Shown: in pieces, positions 1-9,228 of the stretch
Position numbering within the stretch: position 1 is the first letter of the stretch
Layout: each line of letters begins with the position of its first letter
Assembly: GCF_009649815.1 (NCBI RefSeq)
Contig: NZ_WJIC01000006.1
Span: 310,001 to 374,000 of the forward strand
DNA: 64,000 nt
Source: Nocardia sp. SYP-A9097
GTDB taxonomy: Bacteria > Actinomycetota > Actinomycetes > Mycobacteriales > Mycobacteriaceae
Direction of reading: 5' to 3'
Notes under the pieces: generated by a model
Told to the model about the DNA's origin: nothing
The model's database searches: none
What the model saw: the letters and a program-made list of their open reading frames with translations, nothing else
Position numbers and translations under genes: made by a program

Positions 1-1
1 C

Positions 2-607
2 CATGACGATCCCGCCGTCGTGCACGAGGCGGAAGAGGCTATGGCACAGGTGGATCGGCTCACCGACGCCATCGACGAACTGGTCCGCGCCTCCCGCGAC
101 GAAGGTGCCGCCGACCGCGACCCGGTGCCCGTGGTCGCGGAACTCCGTGGCGTAGTTGCGGAGTGGCGACACCCCTTCGCCGAAGCGGGCCGCAAACTCG
201 TCCTGCTGGGCGACCCCACCCTCCGCGCCCCCGTAACCGGTTCCCGCCTCCGAGAAGCGGTCGCGGTCCTGGTCGACAACGCCCTGATGCACGGCGGCGG
301 CACCTGCACGGTCTCGGTCCGCACGGTCACGGGAGGCCTGGCCACCCGGGAACCCCTCGTGGTAGTCGAGGTCGCGGACGAGGGCGACGGTGTCCGAGAC
401 GAGTTGGCCCCCCACATCTTCGACCGAGGCTTCTCCGCCGCCGGCTCCACCGGCGTGGGCCTGGCCCTCGCCCGAGCCCTCATCGAGGCGGACGGCGGCC
501 GCATGGAGCTCCAACGCCGCCGCCCCGCCCTCTTCGCCGTCTTCCTCGGCTCCTCCGGTGCCCCCGCCCGCCCCACCGCGAACGGCCCGGTCACAGAACC
601 GCGTTGA
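2..607 (+). CDS. Sensor histidine kinase, C-terminal part (5' end outside window)
   Basis: The frame is open from base 2, so the gene begins before the window. What remains is the end of a dimerisation helix (EEAMAQVDRLTDAIDELV) followed by a complete HATPase_c domain. The N-box is EAVAVLVDNALMHGG, the G1 box is DEGDGVRDELAPHIFDRG and the G2 box is STGVGLALARAL. Such kinases autophosphorylate a histidine, here lost to the left, and pass the phosphate to a response regulator, presumably also encoded upstream. The short Pro/Ala tail after the catalytic domain is not conserved-looking. It is distinct from the PrrB-type kinase further right. Confidence 0.85.
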   Translation, partial: HDDPAVVHEAEEAMAQVDRLTDAIDELVRASRDEGAADRDPVPVVAELRGVVAEWRHPFAEAGRKLVLLGDPTLRAPVTGSRLREAVAVLVDNALMHGGGTCTVSVRTVTGGLATREPLVVVEVADEGDGVRDELAPHIFDRGFSAAGSTGVGLALARALIEADGGRMELQRRRPALFAVFLGSSGAPARPTANGPVTEPR

Positions 608-647
608 GCGTTTTCATCGAAAGGCCGCCGCTGTCGGTCGGCAATCC

Positions 648-680
648 CGTCATCCCGGCATGCTTTTGGCCGGGATCCAC
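648..680 (+). repeat. Dispersed palindromic repeat, single 33-nt arm
   Basis: One arm of a repeat seen four times in the window. It begins CGTCATCCCGGC, has a variable core, and ends TTTTGGCCGGGATCCAC. Here only one arm is present, in the 186-bp gap after the kinase gene. Paired, inverted copies lie at 40517-40607 and 50629-50702, and another single arm lies at 35186-35218. Confidence 0.8.
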
Positions 681-793
681 CTATCTCTATCGATTCCCTA
701 ACCATTCGCTGGCCGGGCCTGAGTAATCGGTCCATACCTTCGGATTCGTCGGACACACCGGCGAGAGATCGTCGACGAGACGAAGGAGTTGCC

Positions 794-1252
794 ATGCGTA
801 AGAACACAGTTCGCCGCGGCGCGATCACGGGCGGAGTCGCGGGAGTGGCGATCATCGCCGCTCTACTGGCCCCGGCCGTCGCCAATGCGGCCGAACCGGG
901 CGCGCCCGCGGTCGAGGTGGCCGAGCCGAGCGTCGCGGCGGTGGCCGAGCCGAGTATTGCCGAAGTCGCCGGCCCCGAGGTCGTGCAGCCCGGTGTCGGG
1001 ATCCAGATCGATCCCTCCGGCCCGAACGACATATACACCACCGACGACCCGTCGCAGACCGTCATCATCACCCAGGACCGTGACGGCCACGGCACGGTGA
1101 CCCGCGTTCATCCCGGCCCTCCGCCCGGCGCGGTACCGGCCATCCCGCTGCAGCCGGGTCAGCCGGGCGTGGTCATTGCCCCACGCGACAGCATTCCGGC
1201 CATGCCGATCGTCCCCGCCCTGCCCGCACCGTCCACCGGTAGCGCGGGCTGA
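794..1252 (+). CDS. Small secreted protein of unknown function
   Basis: A 152-residue protein with a clear Sec signal peptide: basic MRKNTVRRG, then a hydrophobic stretch (residues about 12-28) ending in the signal-peptidase-like site ANA-A. The mature part is rich in Ala, Pro, Val and Glu and has no fold I recognise. A GAAGGAG ribosome site sits a few bases before the ATG, which supports the start. It stands alone between the kinase end and prrA. Function unknown; probably exported to the cell envelope or medium. Confidence 0.6.
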   Translation: MRKNTVRRGAITGGVAGVAIIAALLAPAVANAAEPGAPAVEVAEPSVAAVAEPSIAEVAGPEVVQPGVGIQIDPSGPNDIYTTDDPSQTVIITQDRDGHGTVTRVHPGPPPGAVPAIPLQPGQPGVVIAPRDSIPAMPIVPALPAPSTGSAG

Positions 1253-1391
1253 GTCACCGCATCGCGAGCGGTTCGCCCCGGTTTGCCCGAGTCGCTCAAG
1301 GGCGGGGAGTGGCCGGTCGGGTCGAATTGATGCGCGGTCCGGGCGGTTCGCCGACCGTCCGGGCACGGGTGGCGTCAGTAGGGTCGGGGCT

Positions 1392-2081
1392 GTGAACAGT
1401 CCGCTGATTCTGGTTGTGGACGATGACGCGCGGGTGCTGGCGTCGGTGGCGCGGGGGCTGCGGCTGTCCGGTTTCGAGGTGGAGACCGCGACGGACGGGG
1501 CTGCCGCGCTGGCGCGTATCACCGCGAGCGCGCCGCAGGCCATGGTGCTGGATCTGAATATGCCGCTGCTGGACGGGGTTCAGGTGGTGACGGCGTTGCG
1601 GTCGTTCGGCAATGACATTCCGATCTGTGTACTGAGTGCGCGGGCGGAGGTCACCGATCGCATCGGCGCGCTGGAGGCCGGGGCCGACGACTATCTCACC
1701 AAGCCGTTCGATCTCGGCGAACTGGTCGCCCGGTTGCGGGCCATGCTGCGTCGCGCCCCGGCACCCGCGCACAGCTCCGACCGAATCGTGGTCGGCCCGC
1801 TCACCATTCACCCCAGCGCCCGCCGCGCCTACGCCAATGACATCCGCCTCGACCTCACCAAACGCGAATTCGACCTGCTCACAGCCCTTTCCGCCGCCCC
1901 CGGCCAGGTGTTCACCCGCGCCCAACTGCTGGACCGGGTCTGGGGCTACGACTTCGAAACCCAGACGAAAGTTGTCGACGTGTTCGTCTCCTACCTGCGC
2001 CGCAAAATCGAGGCCACCGGCAGTCCCCGCCTCATCCACACCGTCCGCGGTGTCGGCTTCGTCCTGCGGGACGACGCGTGA
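1392..2081 (+). CDS. prrA: OmpR-type response regulator, PrrA-like
   Basis: A 229-residue two-component response regulator. The receiver domain (residues 4-115) has the acidic pocket D10/D11, the phosphoacceptor D54 in VLDLNMP and K104 in YLTKPFD. A winged-helix DNA-binding domain follows, ending [14 protein letters not shown]. Sequence and order closely match mycobacterial PrrA as remembered. The GTG at 1392 was chosen because homology starts there ([11 protein letters not shown]); the longer upstream reading frame is low-complexity. It overlaps prrB by 3 bases (GTGA), so the two are translationally coupled. Confidence 0.88.
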   Translation: MNSPLILVVDDDARVLASVARGLRLSGFEVETATDGAAALARITASAPQAMVLDLNMPLLDGVQVVTALRSFGNDIPICVLSARAEVTDRIGALEAGADDYLTKPFDLGELVARLRAMLRRAPAPAHSSDRIVVGPLTIHPSARRAYANDIRLDLTKREFDLLTALSAAPGQVFTRAQLLDRVWGYDFETQTKVVDVFVSYLRRKIEATGSPRLIHTVRGVGFVLRDDA

Positions 2082-3430
2082 ATGGAGGTCGCTCCTCGAG
2101 GTGGCCACCGTCCCTGCGGCGGCCTTGGTCGCTGCGGACCCGCGTGGCGCTGGCCAGTGCTGCCACGGCGGCCGTGGTCGTCGCGGTGATGAGTACGGTG
2201 CTGTTCGCGGTGGCGAGTAGCGATGCTCGAACACAGGTGGGCACGGTGGTGCAGGCACTGGCCATCCGTCAGGCGGAGGGGACGGTCCCCGCCGATGGGC
2301 CCAAAGTCACTGTCACCAACCAGGATCCGGCCGGCTCGGGTCCGCCGCAGCCGTCCGTGCCCGCGGTAACCAGTCCGGGGGGTGAATTGGAGTCGCTCCC
2401 GGCGCTCCCGCTCCCGAATATGGAGTATGCCCGCACCATTCCGGTGGACGGGCAAGCCGTGGTGCTGGCCGTACCTCGAACAGTGGCAACGGATTCCGCG
2501 GCCAAGCAGCGCACCCGGATCATCGCGATCGGGGTGGCCGGGACGGTGCTCGCGGCCTTGCTGGGCTGGTTCTTCGCCTCGCGTGCGGTGGCTCCGCTGC
2601 GCCGATTGACCGCCGAGACAGCGGAATTGGGTGATCGGCTCGAATTGGCCTCCCCGAAGACCTCGTCGGCCAGCGAGACCGCAGAGCTGGCGGTCGCCAT
2701 GAACTCCATGCTCGGCCGTATCGCCGATGAGCGCCGCCACACCAGCGAAGCCCTGGTCACCGCAAGGGATTTCGCCGCCACGGCCGCTCATGAACTGCGA
2801 ACTCCATTGACCGCCATGCGCACCGACCTGCAGGTACTGCGCAGCATGCCGCTCTCGGAGTCCGAGCGCACCGAGATCCTCGACGAGGTGCTGGCCGGCC
2901 AAACCGCTATCGAGGCGACCCTGCATGCCCTGGAGCGCTTGGCCGTCGGCGATCTGACCACCGAATCCGATTGGGAGGAAGTCGATCTGGGTCAACTCGT
3001 CGATCAGGTGGTCGATGACGCCCTGCAAACGAATCCCGGCGTCCGCATCGAAACCGAAGGCGTGGAATCCATTCGACTGCGCGGCCTGGTCGCCGGCCTG
3101 CGTTCGGTGCTGGAGAACGCCATTACCAATGCCGTCCGGCACGGCTCCGCGAACCATATCGGTATTGCCGCGCGGACCAGCGGCGATACCGTCACCCTCA
3201 CCATCGATGACAATGGCAGCGGTATTCCCGAGCCGGAGCGTGAACGCGTCTTCGACCGCTTCCATCGCGCCAGTCCGAATCCCGGTAATGGCCTGGGCCT
3301 GGCTCTGGTCGCGCAGCAGGCCCGCTTGCACGGCGGCACGGCAACTCTCGATGACAGTCCCCTCGGTGGTGCCCGCCTGACCGTCGCCCTGGAGGTTCAT
3401 CGAGGCCGTTTATGCGAGGGCGACAACTGA
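2078..3430 (+). CDS. prrB: Sensor histidine kinase, PrrB-like
   Basis: A 450-residue membrane kinase, partner of PrrA. It has TM1 at about residues 24-47, an extracytoplasmic loop of about 100 residues rich in Pro and Gly, TM2 at about 147-168, a HAMP segment, and an H-box [16 protein letters not shown] with the phosphoacceptor H238. The ATPase domain has the N-box [13 protein letters not shown]1 DDNGSGIPE and G2 [12 protein letters not shown]. The tail matches mycobacterial PrrB ([17 protein letters not shown]). The GTG start overlaps the prrA stop. It probably senses an envelope or redox cue; the signal cannot be read from the sequence. Confidence 0.88.
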   Translation: MNGGRSSRWPPSLRRPWSLRTRVALASAATAAVVVAVMSTVLFAVASSDARTQVGTVVQALAIRQAEGTVPADGPKVTVTNQDPAGSGPPQPSVPAVTSPGGELESLPALPLPNMEYARTIPVDGQAVVLAVPRTVATDSAAKQRTRIIAIGVAGTVLAALLGWFFASRAVAPLRRLTAETAELGDRLELASPKTSSASETAELAVAMNSMLGRIADERRHTSEALVTARDFAATAAHELRTPLTAMRTDLQVLRSMPLSESERTEILDEVLAGQTAIEATLHALERLAVGDLTTESDWEEVDLGQLVDQVVDDALQTNPGVRIETEGVESIRLRGLVAGLRSVLENAITNAVRHGSANHIGIAARTSGDTVTLTIDDNGSGIPEPERERVFDRFHRASPNPGNGLGLALVAQQARLHGGTATLDDSPLGGARLTVALEVHRGRLCEGDN

Positions 3431-3580
3431 TTTGGTGAATGTGGGGTAACTCTTGGGGTACGTCCAGAAGCTGTGTTGCGCCTGACCGTCAGTACGCGAA
3501 TGGGACTTGTGGGGCTCTTAGCCGGGCGCTGAAGTCTCGGGGAGGCGGAATAGCTTGTGGGGCCGCCTCGTTTTCAAGTC

Positions 3581-4123
3581 TCAGCTGTGTCCGAGTTGTT
3601 CCTCGTTGACGAGGTCTTCGAACTCTTCGGCGAGTTCCTTCATTTCATCCGGGAACACCCAGCGCCGCATGGCCCAGAATCGGAATGCCATCTGCAGCAG
3701 ATTGCCGATGATGAACGCGCTGAAGAAGTCGGCGACGTTCTCGACGGTGAAACTCACATTCGGCTGCCGCAGGTCGAATACGTAGCTGGAGATGTACAGC
3801 GGCAGGCTGGCCAGCAGGACGCCGATACCGCTCACCGCGAAGAACAGCAGCGCTTCGTGATGCTTCTCGCGGCCGCCGCGCTTGTCGAAGGTCCATTCGC
3901 GATTGAGGATGTACGACACGATGACCGCGATGGTGCCCGACAGAATGCGGGCGATCGTCGGTTTGGTATCGAGTACGGTCCACTTCAGCAGGTAGAAAAT
4001 GCCGATGTCGATGACGAAGGTCGTCGCACCGACAATCGCGAACTTGAGTAGTTCGGAATGCCGGTCCGCGAGGTCCCGCAACGGCGTGGGCAGGACGTTT
4101 ATCACCTTGTCGACAAATGACAC
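3581..4123 (-). CDS. GtrA-family membrane protein
   Basis: A 180-residue protein with four predicted membrane helices, beginning around LLKFAIVGATTFVIDIGIFYLL, and the GtrA hallmark SYILNREWTF between helices 2 and 3. GtrA proteins are thought to help move lipid-linked sugars across the membrane for cell-wall or glycan decoration. It is divergent from purK, 63 bases away. This matches the gene next to purK in M. tuberculosis (Rv3277, from memory) and supports an orthologous locus. The C-terminus is acidic and cytoplasmic (EELAEEFEDLVNEEQ). Confidence 0.82.
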   Translation of the reverse strand: MSFVDKVINVLPTPLRDLADRHSELLKFAIVGATTFVIDIGIFYLLKWTVLDTKPTIARILSGTIAVIVSYILNREWTFDKRGGREKHHEALLFFAVSGIGVLLASLPLYISSYVFDLRQPNVSFTVENVADFFSAFIIGNLLQMAFRFWAMRRWVFPDEMKELAEEFEDLVNEEQLGHS

Positions 4124-4186
4124 CAGGCGAGTCTACGTCCCACACCGACCCCGGGGGCAACCCGCAGGATCCGGGGGCAAGGTGTC

Positions 4187-5410
4187 ATGACAACATTGAC
4201 GAACGTGAGCGCACGTTCCTTCGATTCCTCCGCGATGCCCACCGTCACCATGATCGGTGGCGGTCAGCTCGCGCGCATGACCCATCAGGCTGCCATCGCG
4301 CTCGGGCAGCGGTTGCGGGTGCTGGCCGAGCGGCCCGACGATCCGGCGGCGCAGGTCACCCCGGATGTGATCTTCGGCAGTCATCAGGATCTGGCGGCGC
4401 TGCGTAAGGCGGCCGTCGGCTCGAATGCGGTGACCTTCGATCACGAGGGTGTGCCGACCGAACATCTCGAGGCGTTGATCGCGGAGGGCGTGAATGTGCA
4501 GCCGCCGCCGAGCGCGCTGATCTTCGCGCAGGACAAGCTGATCATGCGCCGCAAGCTGGCCGAGCTGGGTGTGCCGATTCCGGCGTTCACCGAGGTGACC
4601 TCGGTCGCCGATGCGGTCGCCTTCGCCGACGCGCAGGGTTGGCCGTTCGTACTCAAGGCCGTGCGTGGTGGATATGACGGCCGTGGCGTGTGGATGCCCG
4701 CCGATGCCGCCGAGACCGAGCGCATCGTCACCGATCAACTGGCGCATGGTGTTTCGCTGTTGGCCGAGGCCAAGGTGGACCTGAAGCGCGAACTCTCGGC
4801 CATGGTGGCGCGCTCCCCGTTCGGTCAGGCCGCGGCCTGGCCGGTGGTGGAGACCATTCAGCGGCACGGTCAGTGTGCCGTGGTGATCGCTCCCGCGCCC
4901 GGTCTGTCCGAGTCCCGCGCCACCGAGGCCGCGGCCCTGGCCTTGCGCCTGGCGGCCGAACTCGGTGTCACCGGTGCCATGGCCGTGGAGCTCTTCGAAA
5001 CGCGCTCCGGTGATCTGCTGGTGAACGAGCTGGCCATGCGCCCGCACAATTCCGGCCACTGGGGTATGGACGGTGCCTGCACCGGCCAGTTCGAGCAGCA
5101 CCTGCGCGCGGTCCTGGACTACCCCCTGGGTTCGACCGCCCCCCTGGCCCCGGTAACCGTCATGGCGAACATCCTCGGTGCCGCCGAGGCCCCGTCGATG
5201 TCCATGGACGAGCGCCTGCATCACCTGGCCGCCCGCCTCCCCGAGGCGAAGGTGCATCTCTACGGCAAGGGCGAGCGCCCCGACCGCAAGATCGGCCACA
5301 TCAATATCCTCGGCGACGATGTCGCCATCACCCGCGAAAAGGCGGAGCGTGCGGCCCACTGGATGTCGCACGCGATTTGGACCGACGGATGGGATCCGCA
5401 TCATGCCTGA
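4187..5410 (+). CDS. purK: 5-(carboxyamino)imidazole ribonucleotide synthase
   Basis: A 407-residue ATP-grasp enzyme of purine synthesis that carboxylates AIR to N5-CAIR using ATP and bicarbonate. Visible are the N-terminal GGGQLARM motif (about residues 24-31), the ATP-grasp loop [15 protein letters not shown], and the metal/ATP site [26 protein letters not shown]. The ATG at 4187 gives a short extension before the conserved [10 protein letters not shown]; an ATG at 4232 is the main alternative. It overlaps purE by 8 bases, so the two are co-translated. The product is handed to PurE. Confidence 0.93.
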   Translation: MTTLTNVSARSFDSSAMPTVTMIGGGQLARMTHQAAIALGQRLRVLAERPDDPAAQVTPDVIFGSHQDLAALRKAAVGSNAVTFDHEGVPTEHLEALIAEGVNVQPPPSALIFAQDKLIMRRKLAELGVPIPAFTEVTSVADAVAFADAQGWPFVLKAVRGGYDGRGVWMPADAAETERIVTDQLAHGVSLLAEAKVDLKRELSAMVARSPFGQAAAWPVVETIQRHGQCAVVIAPAPGLSESRATEAAALALRLAAELGVTGAMAVELFETRSGDLLVNELAMRPHNSGHWGMDGACTGQFEQHLRAVLDYPLGSTAPLAPVTVMANILGAAEAPSMSMDERLHHLAARLPEAKVHLYGKGERPDRKIGHINILGDDVAITREKAERAAHWMSHAIWTDGWDPHHA

Positions 5411-5906
5411 GACCGCACAAGTTGGCCTGATCATGGGCAGCGACTCCGACTGGCCCACCATGGTCGCGGCAGCGGAAGCCTTGGCCGAGTTCGGAATCCG
5501 CTTCGAGGTAGGCGTCGTCTCCGCCCACCGCACCCCCCAGCGCATGCTGGACTACGCGAAAGAAGCTGCAGCCCGCGGCATCCAGGTGATCATCGCCGGC
5601 GCGGGCGGCGCAGCCCACCTCCCCGGCATGGTCGCCTCCGCCACCCCCCTCCCGGTAATCGGCGTCCCCGTCCCCCTCAAACACCTCGACGGCATGGACT
5701 CCCTCCTCTCCATAGTCCAAATGCCCGCCGGCGTCCCGGTAGCCACCGTCTCCATCGGCGGCGCCCGCAACGCCGGCCTCCTCGCAGTCCGCATCCTCGC
5801 CGCCACCGACCCCGAATTGCGTTCCCGCATGGAGCAATTCCAGTCCGACCTGGAAAAAATGGTCCTGGAAAAGGACCAAGCCCTGCGAGCCCAACTCCTG
5901 GGCTGA
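5403..5906 (+). CDS. purE: N5-CAIR mutase, class I
   Basis: A 167-residue PurE that rearranges N5-CAIR to CAIR in purine synthesis. Signature motifs are [10 protein letters not shown] at the N-terminus, SAHRTPQRM (catalytic His) and [15 protein letters not shown]. The ATG at 5403 lies inside the end of purK, and homology begins immediately after it. Third positions are strongly biased to C in the second half. The stop is only 2 bases from the converging end of the toxin remnant, which marks the left edge of the inserted block. Confidence 0.94.
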   Translation: MPETAQVGLIMGSDSDWPTMVAAAEALAEFGIRFEVGVVSAHRTPQRMLDYAKEAAARGIQVIIAGAGGAAHLPGMVASATPLPVIGVPVPLKHLDGMDSLLSIVQMPAGVPVATVSIGGARNAGLLAVRILAATDPELRSRMEQFQSDLEKMVLEKDQALRAQLLG

Positions 5907-5908
5907 AA

Positions 5909-6403
5909 TCAGAGGAGTCGGCCGTCGCGCAGCGCGGCGACCGACTCGACCAGCCCAGCCCGTTCCAACTCATCGAGAACGTCGTCGACGGTCTCCGGCG
6001 GGTTGTTCCGGGAGTCGGCGATCTGCTGTACACAGGCCCAGACAATCCGGTCGTCCAACGCGATCTGGTCGAGTAGGAAGCCGTCCGGGCTTTTCGAGTC
6101 GATGTTCCACGCGACCAGTGAATCTTCCGGGAAGTCACGGATATTCGACGTCACTATGACCTGTGCTCCCGCTTTGATCGCTGCGGCCAGAACATGCCGG
6201 TCGTCCGGATCTGGCAGCTTCAGTCCTTCGATGAGGGGCTCGTAACCTGCGACCAGACAGTCCGGAACAGCGTCGATGATCAACTGCCGCAGTCGCTAGA
6301 GTTTCGCCGCGGGAATATCCGGGCGATTCGCGGCGAGATTTCGTGTGACCTCATCAAGGATGCGATGAGTCCATTTGGCCTGTACGACTCCCGACCGCGC
6401 TAG
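5909..6403 (-). pseudogene. PIN-domain toxin, C-terminal fragment (split by transposon, plus nonsense codon)
   Basis: Read on the minus strand from the transposon edge, the frame gives LARSGVVQAKWTHRILDEV, then an in-frame TAG (6296-6298), then RLRQLIIDAVPDCLVAGYEP and LPDPDDRHVLAAAIKAGAQV. The last includes conserved acidic residues of PIN nucleases, followed by IVTSNIRDFP. A TTG at 6283 could start a 124-residue C-terminal piece, but it would lack the N-terminal catalytic aspartate. Removing the transposon and one CTAG joins this frame exactly to the fragment at 9154-9226, giving a protein of about 187 residues. The inactivation therefore has two layers: insertion and a premature stop. Confidence 0.85.
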
Positions 6404-6428
6404 GCCCGTTTTCCGCACATGTGGATCT
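6404..6428 (+). repeat. Left terminal inverted repeat of the transposon
   Basis: 25 bases starting GCCCGTTTTCCGCAC. Compared with the inverted right end it differs at positions 1, 16 and 20 only. It directly abuts the CTAG target copy at 6400-6403. Confidence 0.85.
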
Positions 6429-6521
6429 CGGAGGGTGTGCGGCGGGTTGGCTTCGGCGTGGGCGGCAGCCTTCCCAGGCTTCCGTTGCGTAGCCGCGACC
6501 AGCCACTCGATCGGCCTGTCG

Positions 6522-6956
6522 TTAGGACGTGATCACGGCGGGATTTCCCTCGCTCCAGACGTTGGTGATCCTGCGGTGTGTGAACCGCCAGCCGTCCGGG
6601 GTGCGGCGCAGCCGGTCGTCGTAGCGACCCCCGCCAAGGAACTTCTCGCCATCGGGCAGGCCATGGCGGACATGCTGGGCTTGGTAGTAGCACGTGTGCT
6701 CGGCCTCGTCACCGTGTACTGCGGCAACATGGTTGCCGTTCAGGTGATGGGTGGCGTCGAATCGCTCCAAGCTGGAGCTGATCCTGGCAACGATCGCGTC
6801 AGGCCCGCAGAGCCGTTCTCCCGAACCGCTGTACTCCCAGCAAGCGTCGTCGGTGAACAGCGCACCCAACGTCTCCCAGTCCCTGGTGTCCACGGCCGTC
6901 GCGTACGCGATGACGGCGTCCACGATCGCGGCGCGGTCTGTGAGTTCCTGAAGCAT
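6522..6956 (-). CDS. SnoaL-like (NTF2-fold) protein, transposon cargo
   Basis: A 144-residue protein with the NTF2/SnoaL pattern: an N-terminal helix (DRAAIVDAVIAYATAVDTRDWETLGALF), TDDACWEY, then a cone of strands ending RRTPDGWRFTHRRITNVW. Members are small-molecule isomerases, dehydratases or ligand-binding proteins; the substrate here is unknown. The ATG at 6956 was chosen over an upstream ATG (7016) because GGAAGG lies 8 bases before it. It is divergent from an HxlR-type regulator 83 bases away, a common arrangement for inducible stress or catabolic genes. The pair lies inside the transposon ends. Confidence 0.72.
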   Translation of the reverse strand: MLQELTDRAAIVDAVIAYATAVDTRDWETLGALFTDDACWEYSGSGERLCGPDAIVARISSSLERFDATHHLNGNHVAAVHGDEAEHTCYYQAQHVRHGLPDGEKFLGGGRYDDRLRRTPDGWRFTHRRITNVWSEGNPAVITS

Positions 6957-6987
6957 CGAGCCGCCTTCCGGTTTGGTGCACGATTTG

Positions 6988-7016
6988 ATACGGAGTACAT
7001 GATTGATGACTGTCAA
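6988..7016 (-). promoter_or_regulatory. Probable promoter of the SnoaL-like gene
   Basis: On the minus strand there is a perfect -35 hexamer TTGACA (7016-7011), a 17-base spacer, then CCGTAT (6993-6988) as a weaker -10. It sits in the 83-bp divergent region shared with the HxlR gene, so the regulator likely acts here. Confidence 0.5.
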
Positions 7017-7039
7017 GCCCGGCGGAAGAAGGCACTTTC

Positions 7040-7420
7040 ATGTCCCAGAGTCACATCAATGTGTCAGCCCTGGCCAGCGAGGCGTGCCCGGTCTCGGAGG
7101 TCCTCGATCACGTCTCCGGGAAGTGGAGCATCGGCATCCTGGTAGCCGCTGCGCAGGGTCCGGTTCGGTTCACGGAGCTGGAACGTTCGATCAGAGGGAT
7201 CAGTCGCCGCATGCTCACACTCAAGCTGCGCAAGCTGGAGCGGGACGGCTTGCTCGTACGCACCGTTTATCCGGTCGTTCCGCCCAAGGTCGAGTACACG
7301 CTGACGGAAATGGCCCAAGAACTCCACAAGTCGCTGCTGGAGCTCACCGACTGGGCCAAGCGACACGGCAGCACGGTCGCCGCCGCTCAGGCCGCCTACG
7401 ACCGCGAAAACAACGGCTGA
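7040..7420 (+). CDS. HxlR-family transcriptional regulator, transposon cargo
   Basis: A 126-residue winged-helix protein. The HxlR hallmark is CPVSEVLDHVSGKWSIGIL near residues 15-33, with a conserved Cys that in some members senses electrophiles or quinones. This is followed by FTELERSIRGISRRMLTLKLRKLERDGLLVR and VEYTLTEMAQEL. It is divergent from the SnoaL-like gene, the usual target position for such regulators. GAAGAAGG before the ATG is a plausible ribosome site. Intact, unlike the transposase beside it. Confidence 0.85.
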   Translation: MSQSHINVSALASEACPVSEVLDHVSGKWSIGILVAAAQGPVRFTELERSIRGISRRMLTLKLRKLERDGLLVRTVYPVVPPKVEYTLTEMAQELHKSLLELTDWAKRHGSTVAAAQAAYDRENNG

Positions 7421-7459
7421 CGGCAGCCGCCACCCAGAAGCGTCGCACGTGAATAATCG

Positions 7460-9121
7460 TCAGCGGAGTTGGCGTGGGTCGATGTCGAGGAGGTCTAGCA
7501 ACCGCATCTGGATGGGGGTGGGTCGGGGAATGACGGGTGGGTTGTGCCTGTCGCTGGGGATGATCTTCATGGTGGCGAGGGTAGTGAGGATGAGACGGGC
7601 GGTGGGGATGGCGGCCCGTCCGGCCCTTCGATCTTGGTGTGGCCCTGAGTGGCCAGTGCCTGTCTGACCTGGCGTTCGATCAGGCAGAAGATGAGCAGGG
7701 CGAGACAGATGACGGTAACCAGGGCGGCGATGCGCCGGTTGTTTTTGAGGAACAGGGCGGCGACGGGGCCTTTGAAGGCTGAGTAGCGGCGTTCGACCGC
7801 TTCTTGGCCTTTGTAGAGGATCAGGACCTGTGCGGCGTCGGCTTGGTCGGGCGGCAGGTTGGTCAAAAGCGCGTACCAGCCGTCGGTGGCGGCCTCGGCG
7901 TCGATCGCGTCGCGGTCGAAGTGCCAGGCCAGGATTGGTTTACCAGTGTCGGGGTCGGGGCCTGTGGTGGTGCGCAGGTAGGCGCCGACCCGCCGGTCTT
8001 TGCCGATCACCGCGATACGGGCTTCGACCTTGGCCTGGGTGGGGTAGTGGCGTGAGCCCAGACCGCGTTCCAGCCGTGTCAGGTCATCACGGGCTCGCTG
8101 AAGTTTGTTGGCGCGGGGCAGTGGACGTGGCCGCCTCGCGTGCCGAGGAGTGCACGAACACCCTGCGCAACCTCAAGACCGAGTCCTTCTTGCGTGGCCC
8201 GGCCAAACTCATCAGGTCCTCGATGACATGCCAGGTGCCCCGCCGGTCGGCGGGCTTGTCCGCATCACGGCCGGCGACGTAGTCCACAGCGGTCGCCGCC
8301 AGCACCAACAGGCCCGCCAGCTCGGCGACCGGGACGTAGGCTTTGGACGCCGGGGCGACAAAGCGCACACCCTGGCCGTCCATGGCGGCCAGGTTCGCAT
8401 AGGAGATCAGCTTGGAGTCACCAACGATCAGCAGATCACGGCGGGTAGCCATCTGCTGCAGCGCTTTCATGACCGGGATGACCTGGCCGACCTCTCCCGC
8501 GCCGCCGTCGAAGGCGCGGTGGAACACCGGGACGCCGCCGTCCCCGCTAACCGCGATCCCGGCCTGGACCTGTTTCAGATCCGGGCGGCGGTCCTTGGGA
8601 TGCCCGAACTTCGGGGCGGCGAAGCCCTCCTGGAGCTGCTCGTAATCGCCGTGCATGGAGATCGAGGTCATGTCCCAATGAATCCTGGCCACATCGATTC
8701 CGAACGCCTCGATCGCCCTGACCCCCACCGACCCGGCGATCTGATCCAACCGCGGCGCGATCGCATCCAGCGCTCGCCCGACCCGGTCATCGTTGAGCAG
8801 ACCGGGCTCGACGCCCAGCGTCTCACCGACCGCCCACTCGTGCGCCCACGCCTGCACATGCACCAACGGAGCCGGAGAAGTAAGCCGGTTGGCCACCAGC
8901 GCCTCGATCACCTGCCCATGCGTCAGCACCGCCCTATCGGCCACCGGGCAGGCATCATCGACCACATCACGGATCCTCAACCGAGCACAAAACTCAGCCA
9001 CCACCGGCAACGACCCAAGCATCTTCTTCGGCGCCGACGCACCGAACCGCGCACGTTGTCTCACACCAGCACGCTGCCGCCCCAACCCAGCCGACCGCGA
9101 CCGACACGCCACACCGAACAA
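7460..9121 (-). pseudogene. IS4-superfamily (IS1634-like) transposase, two frameshifts
   Basis: Three frames together give one transposase of about 550 residues. The N-terminal part (9121-8087) includes RIHWDMTSISMHGDYEQL, GHPKDRRPDLKQVQAGIAVS and LLIVGDSKLISYANL, consistent with DDE catalytic aspartates. Near 8105-8140 the frame slips and continues as NKLQRARDDLTRLERGLG into GYAL-type sequence ending IFCLIERQVRQAL, with the YKGQEAVERRY catalytic Glu region. Near 7600-7630 it slips again, and the tail PTARLILTTLATMKIIP ... LLDLLDIDPRQLR ends at TGA 7460-7462. Two slips make it almost certainly inactive. Confidence 0.85.
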
Positions 9122-9128
9122 ACTTTAA

Positions 9129-9153
9129 AGATCAACAAGTGCGGAAAACGGGG
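9129..9153 (-). repeat. Right terminal inverted repeat of the transposon
   Basis: Read on the minus strand from 9153 the 25 bases start CCCCGTTTTCCGCAC. They abut the second CTAG copy at 9154-9157. They match the left end at 22 of 25 positions. Confidence 0.85.
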
Positions 9154-9226
9154 CTAGGCGGATCATCATGTCGCGCACGGTGTTTCCGTAGAGCACATTG
9201 GCGTCGTACATCACCACGAAGGCCAT
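9154..9226 (-). pseudogene. PIN-domain toxin, N-terminal fragment
   Basis: An ATG at 9226, 2 bases after the antitoxin stop, begins MAFVVMYDANVLYGNTVRDM, then MIRL, where the transposon interrupts. The first acidic residue of PIN nucleases is the Asp in YDANVL. It joins in frame to the fragment at 5909-6403 once the 2.75-kb element and one CTAG are removed. Tight spacing behind the antitoxin shows the original antitoxin-toxin operon. Confidence 0.82.
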
Positions 9227-9228
9227 CG

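Larger units (their letters stand above)
6404..9153. mobile_element. Transposon with 25-bp terminal inverted repeats and passenger genes
   Basis: The ends are GCCCGTTTTCCGCAC... at 6404 and, inverted, CCCCGTTTTCCGCAC... at 9153; 22 of 25 positions match. It is flanked by CTAG on both sides (6400-6403, 9154-9157), a 4-bp target duplication. Removing the element plus one CTAG restores a continuous PIN toxin frame, which proves the boundaries. The right 1.66 kb is a decayed DDE transposase of an IS4-superfamily type (IS1634-like, from memory). The left 1 kb holds a SnoaL-like gene and a divergent HxlR regulator as cargo. Total 2,750 bp. Confidence 0.88.

Noticed and set aside
863..3400. Long minus-strand open frames opposite the secreted protein and prrA/prrB
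   Set aside because: They are antisense to clearly conserved genes, contain low-complexity Arg/His/Gln-rich text and show no domain.
7460..9121. Programmed frameshifting in the transposase
   Set aside because: Two separate slips without an obvious slippery heptamer fit decay better than regulated frameshifting.
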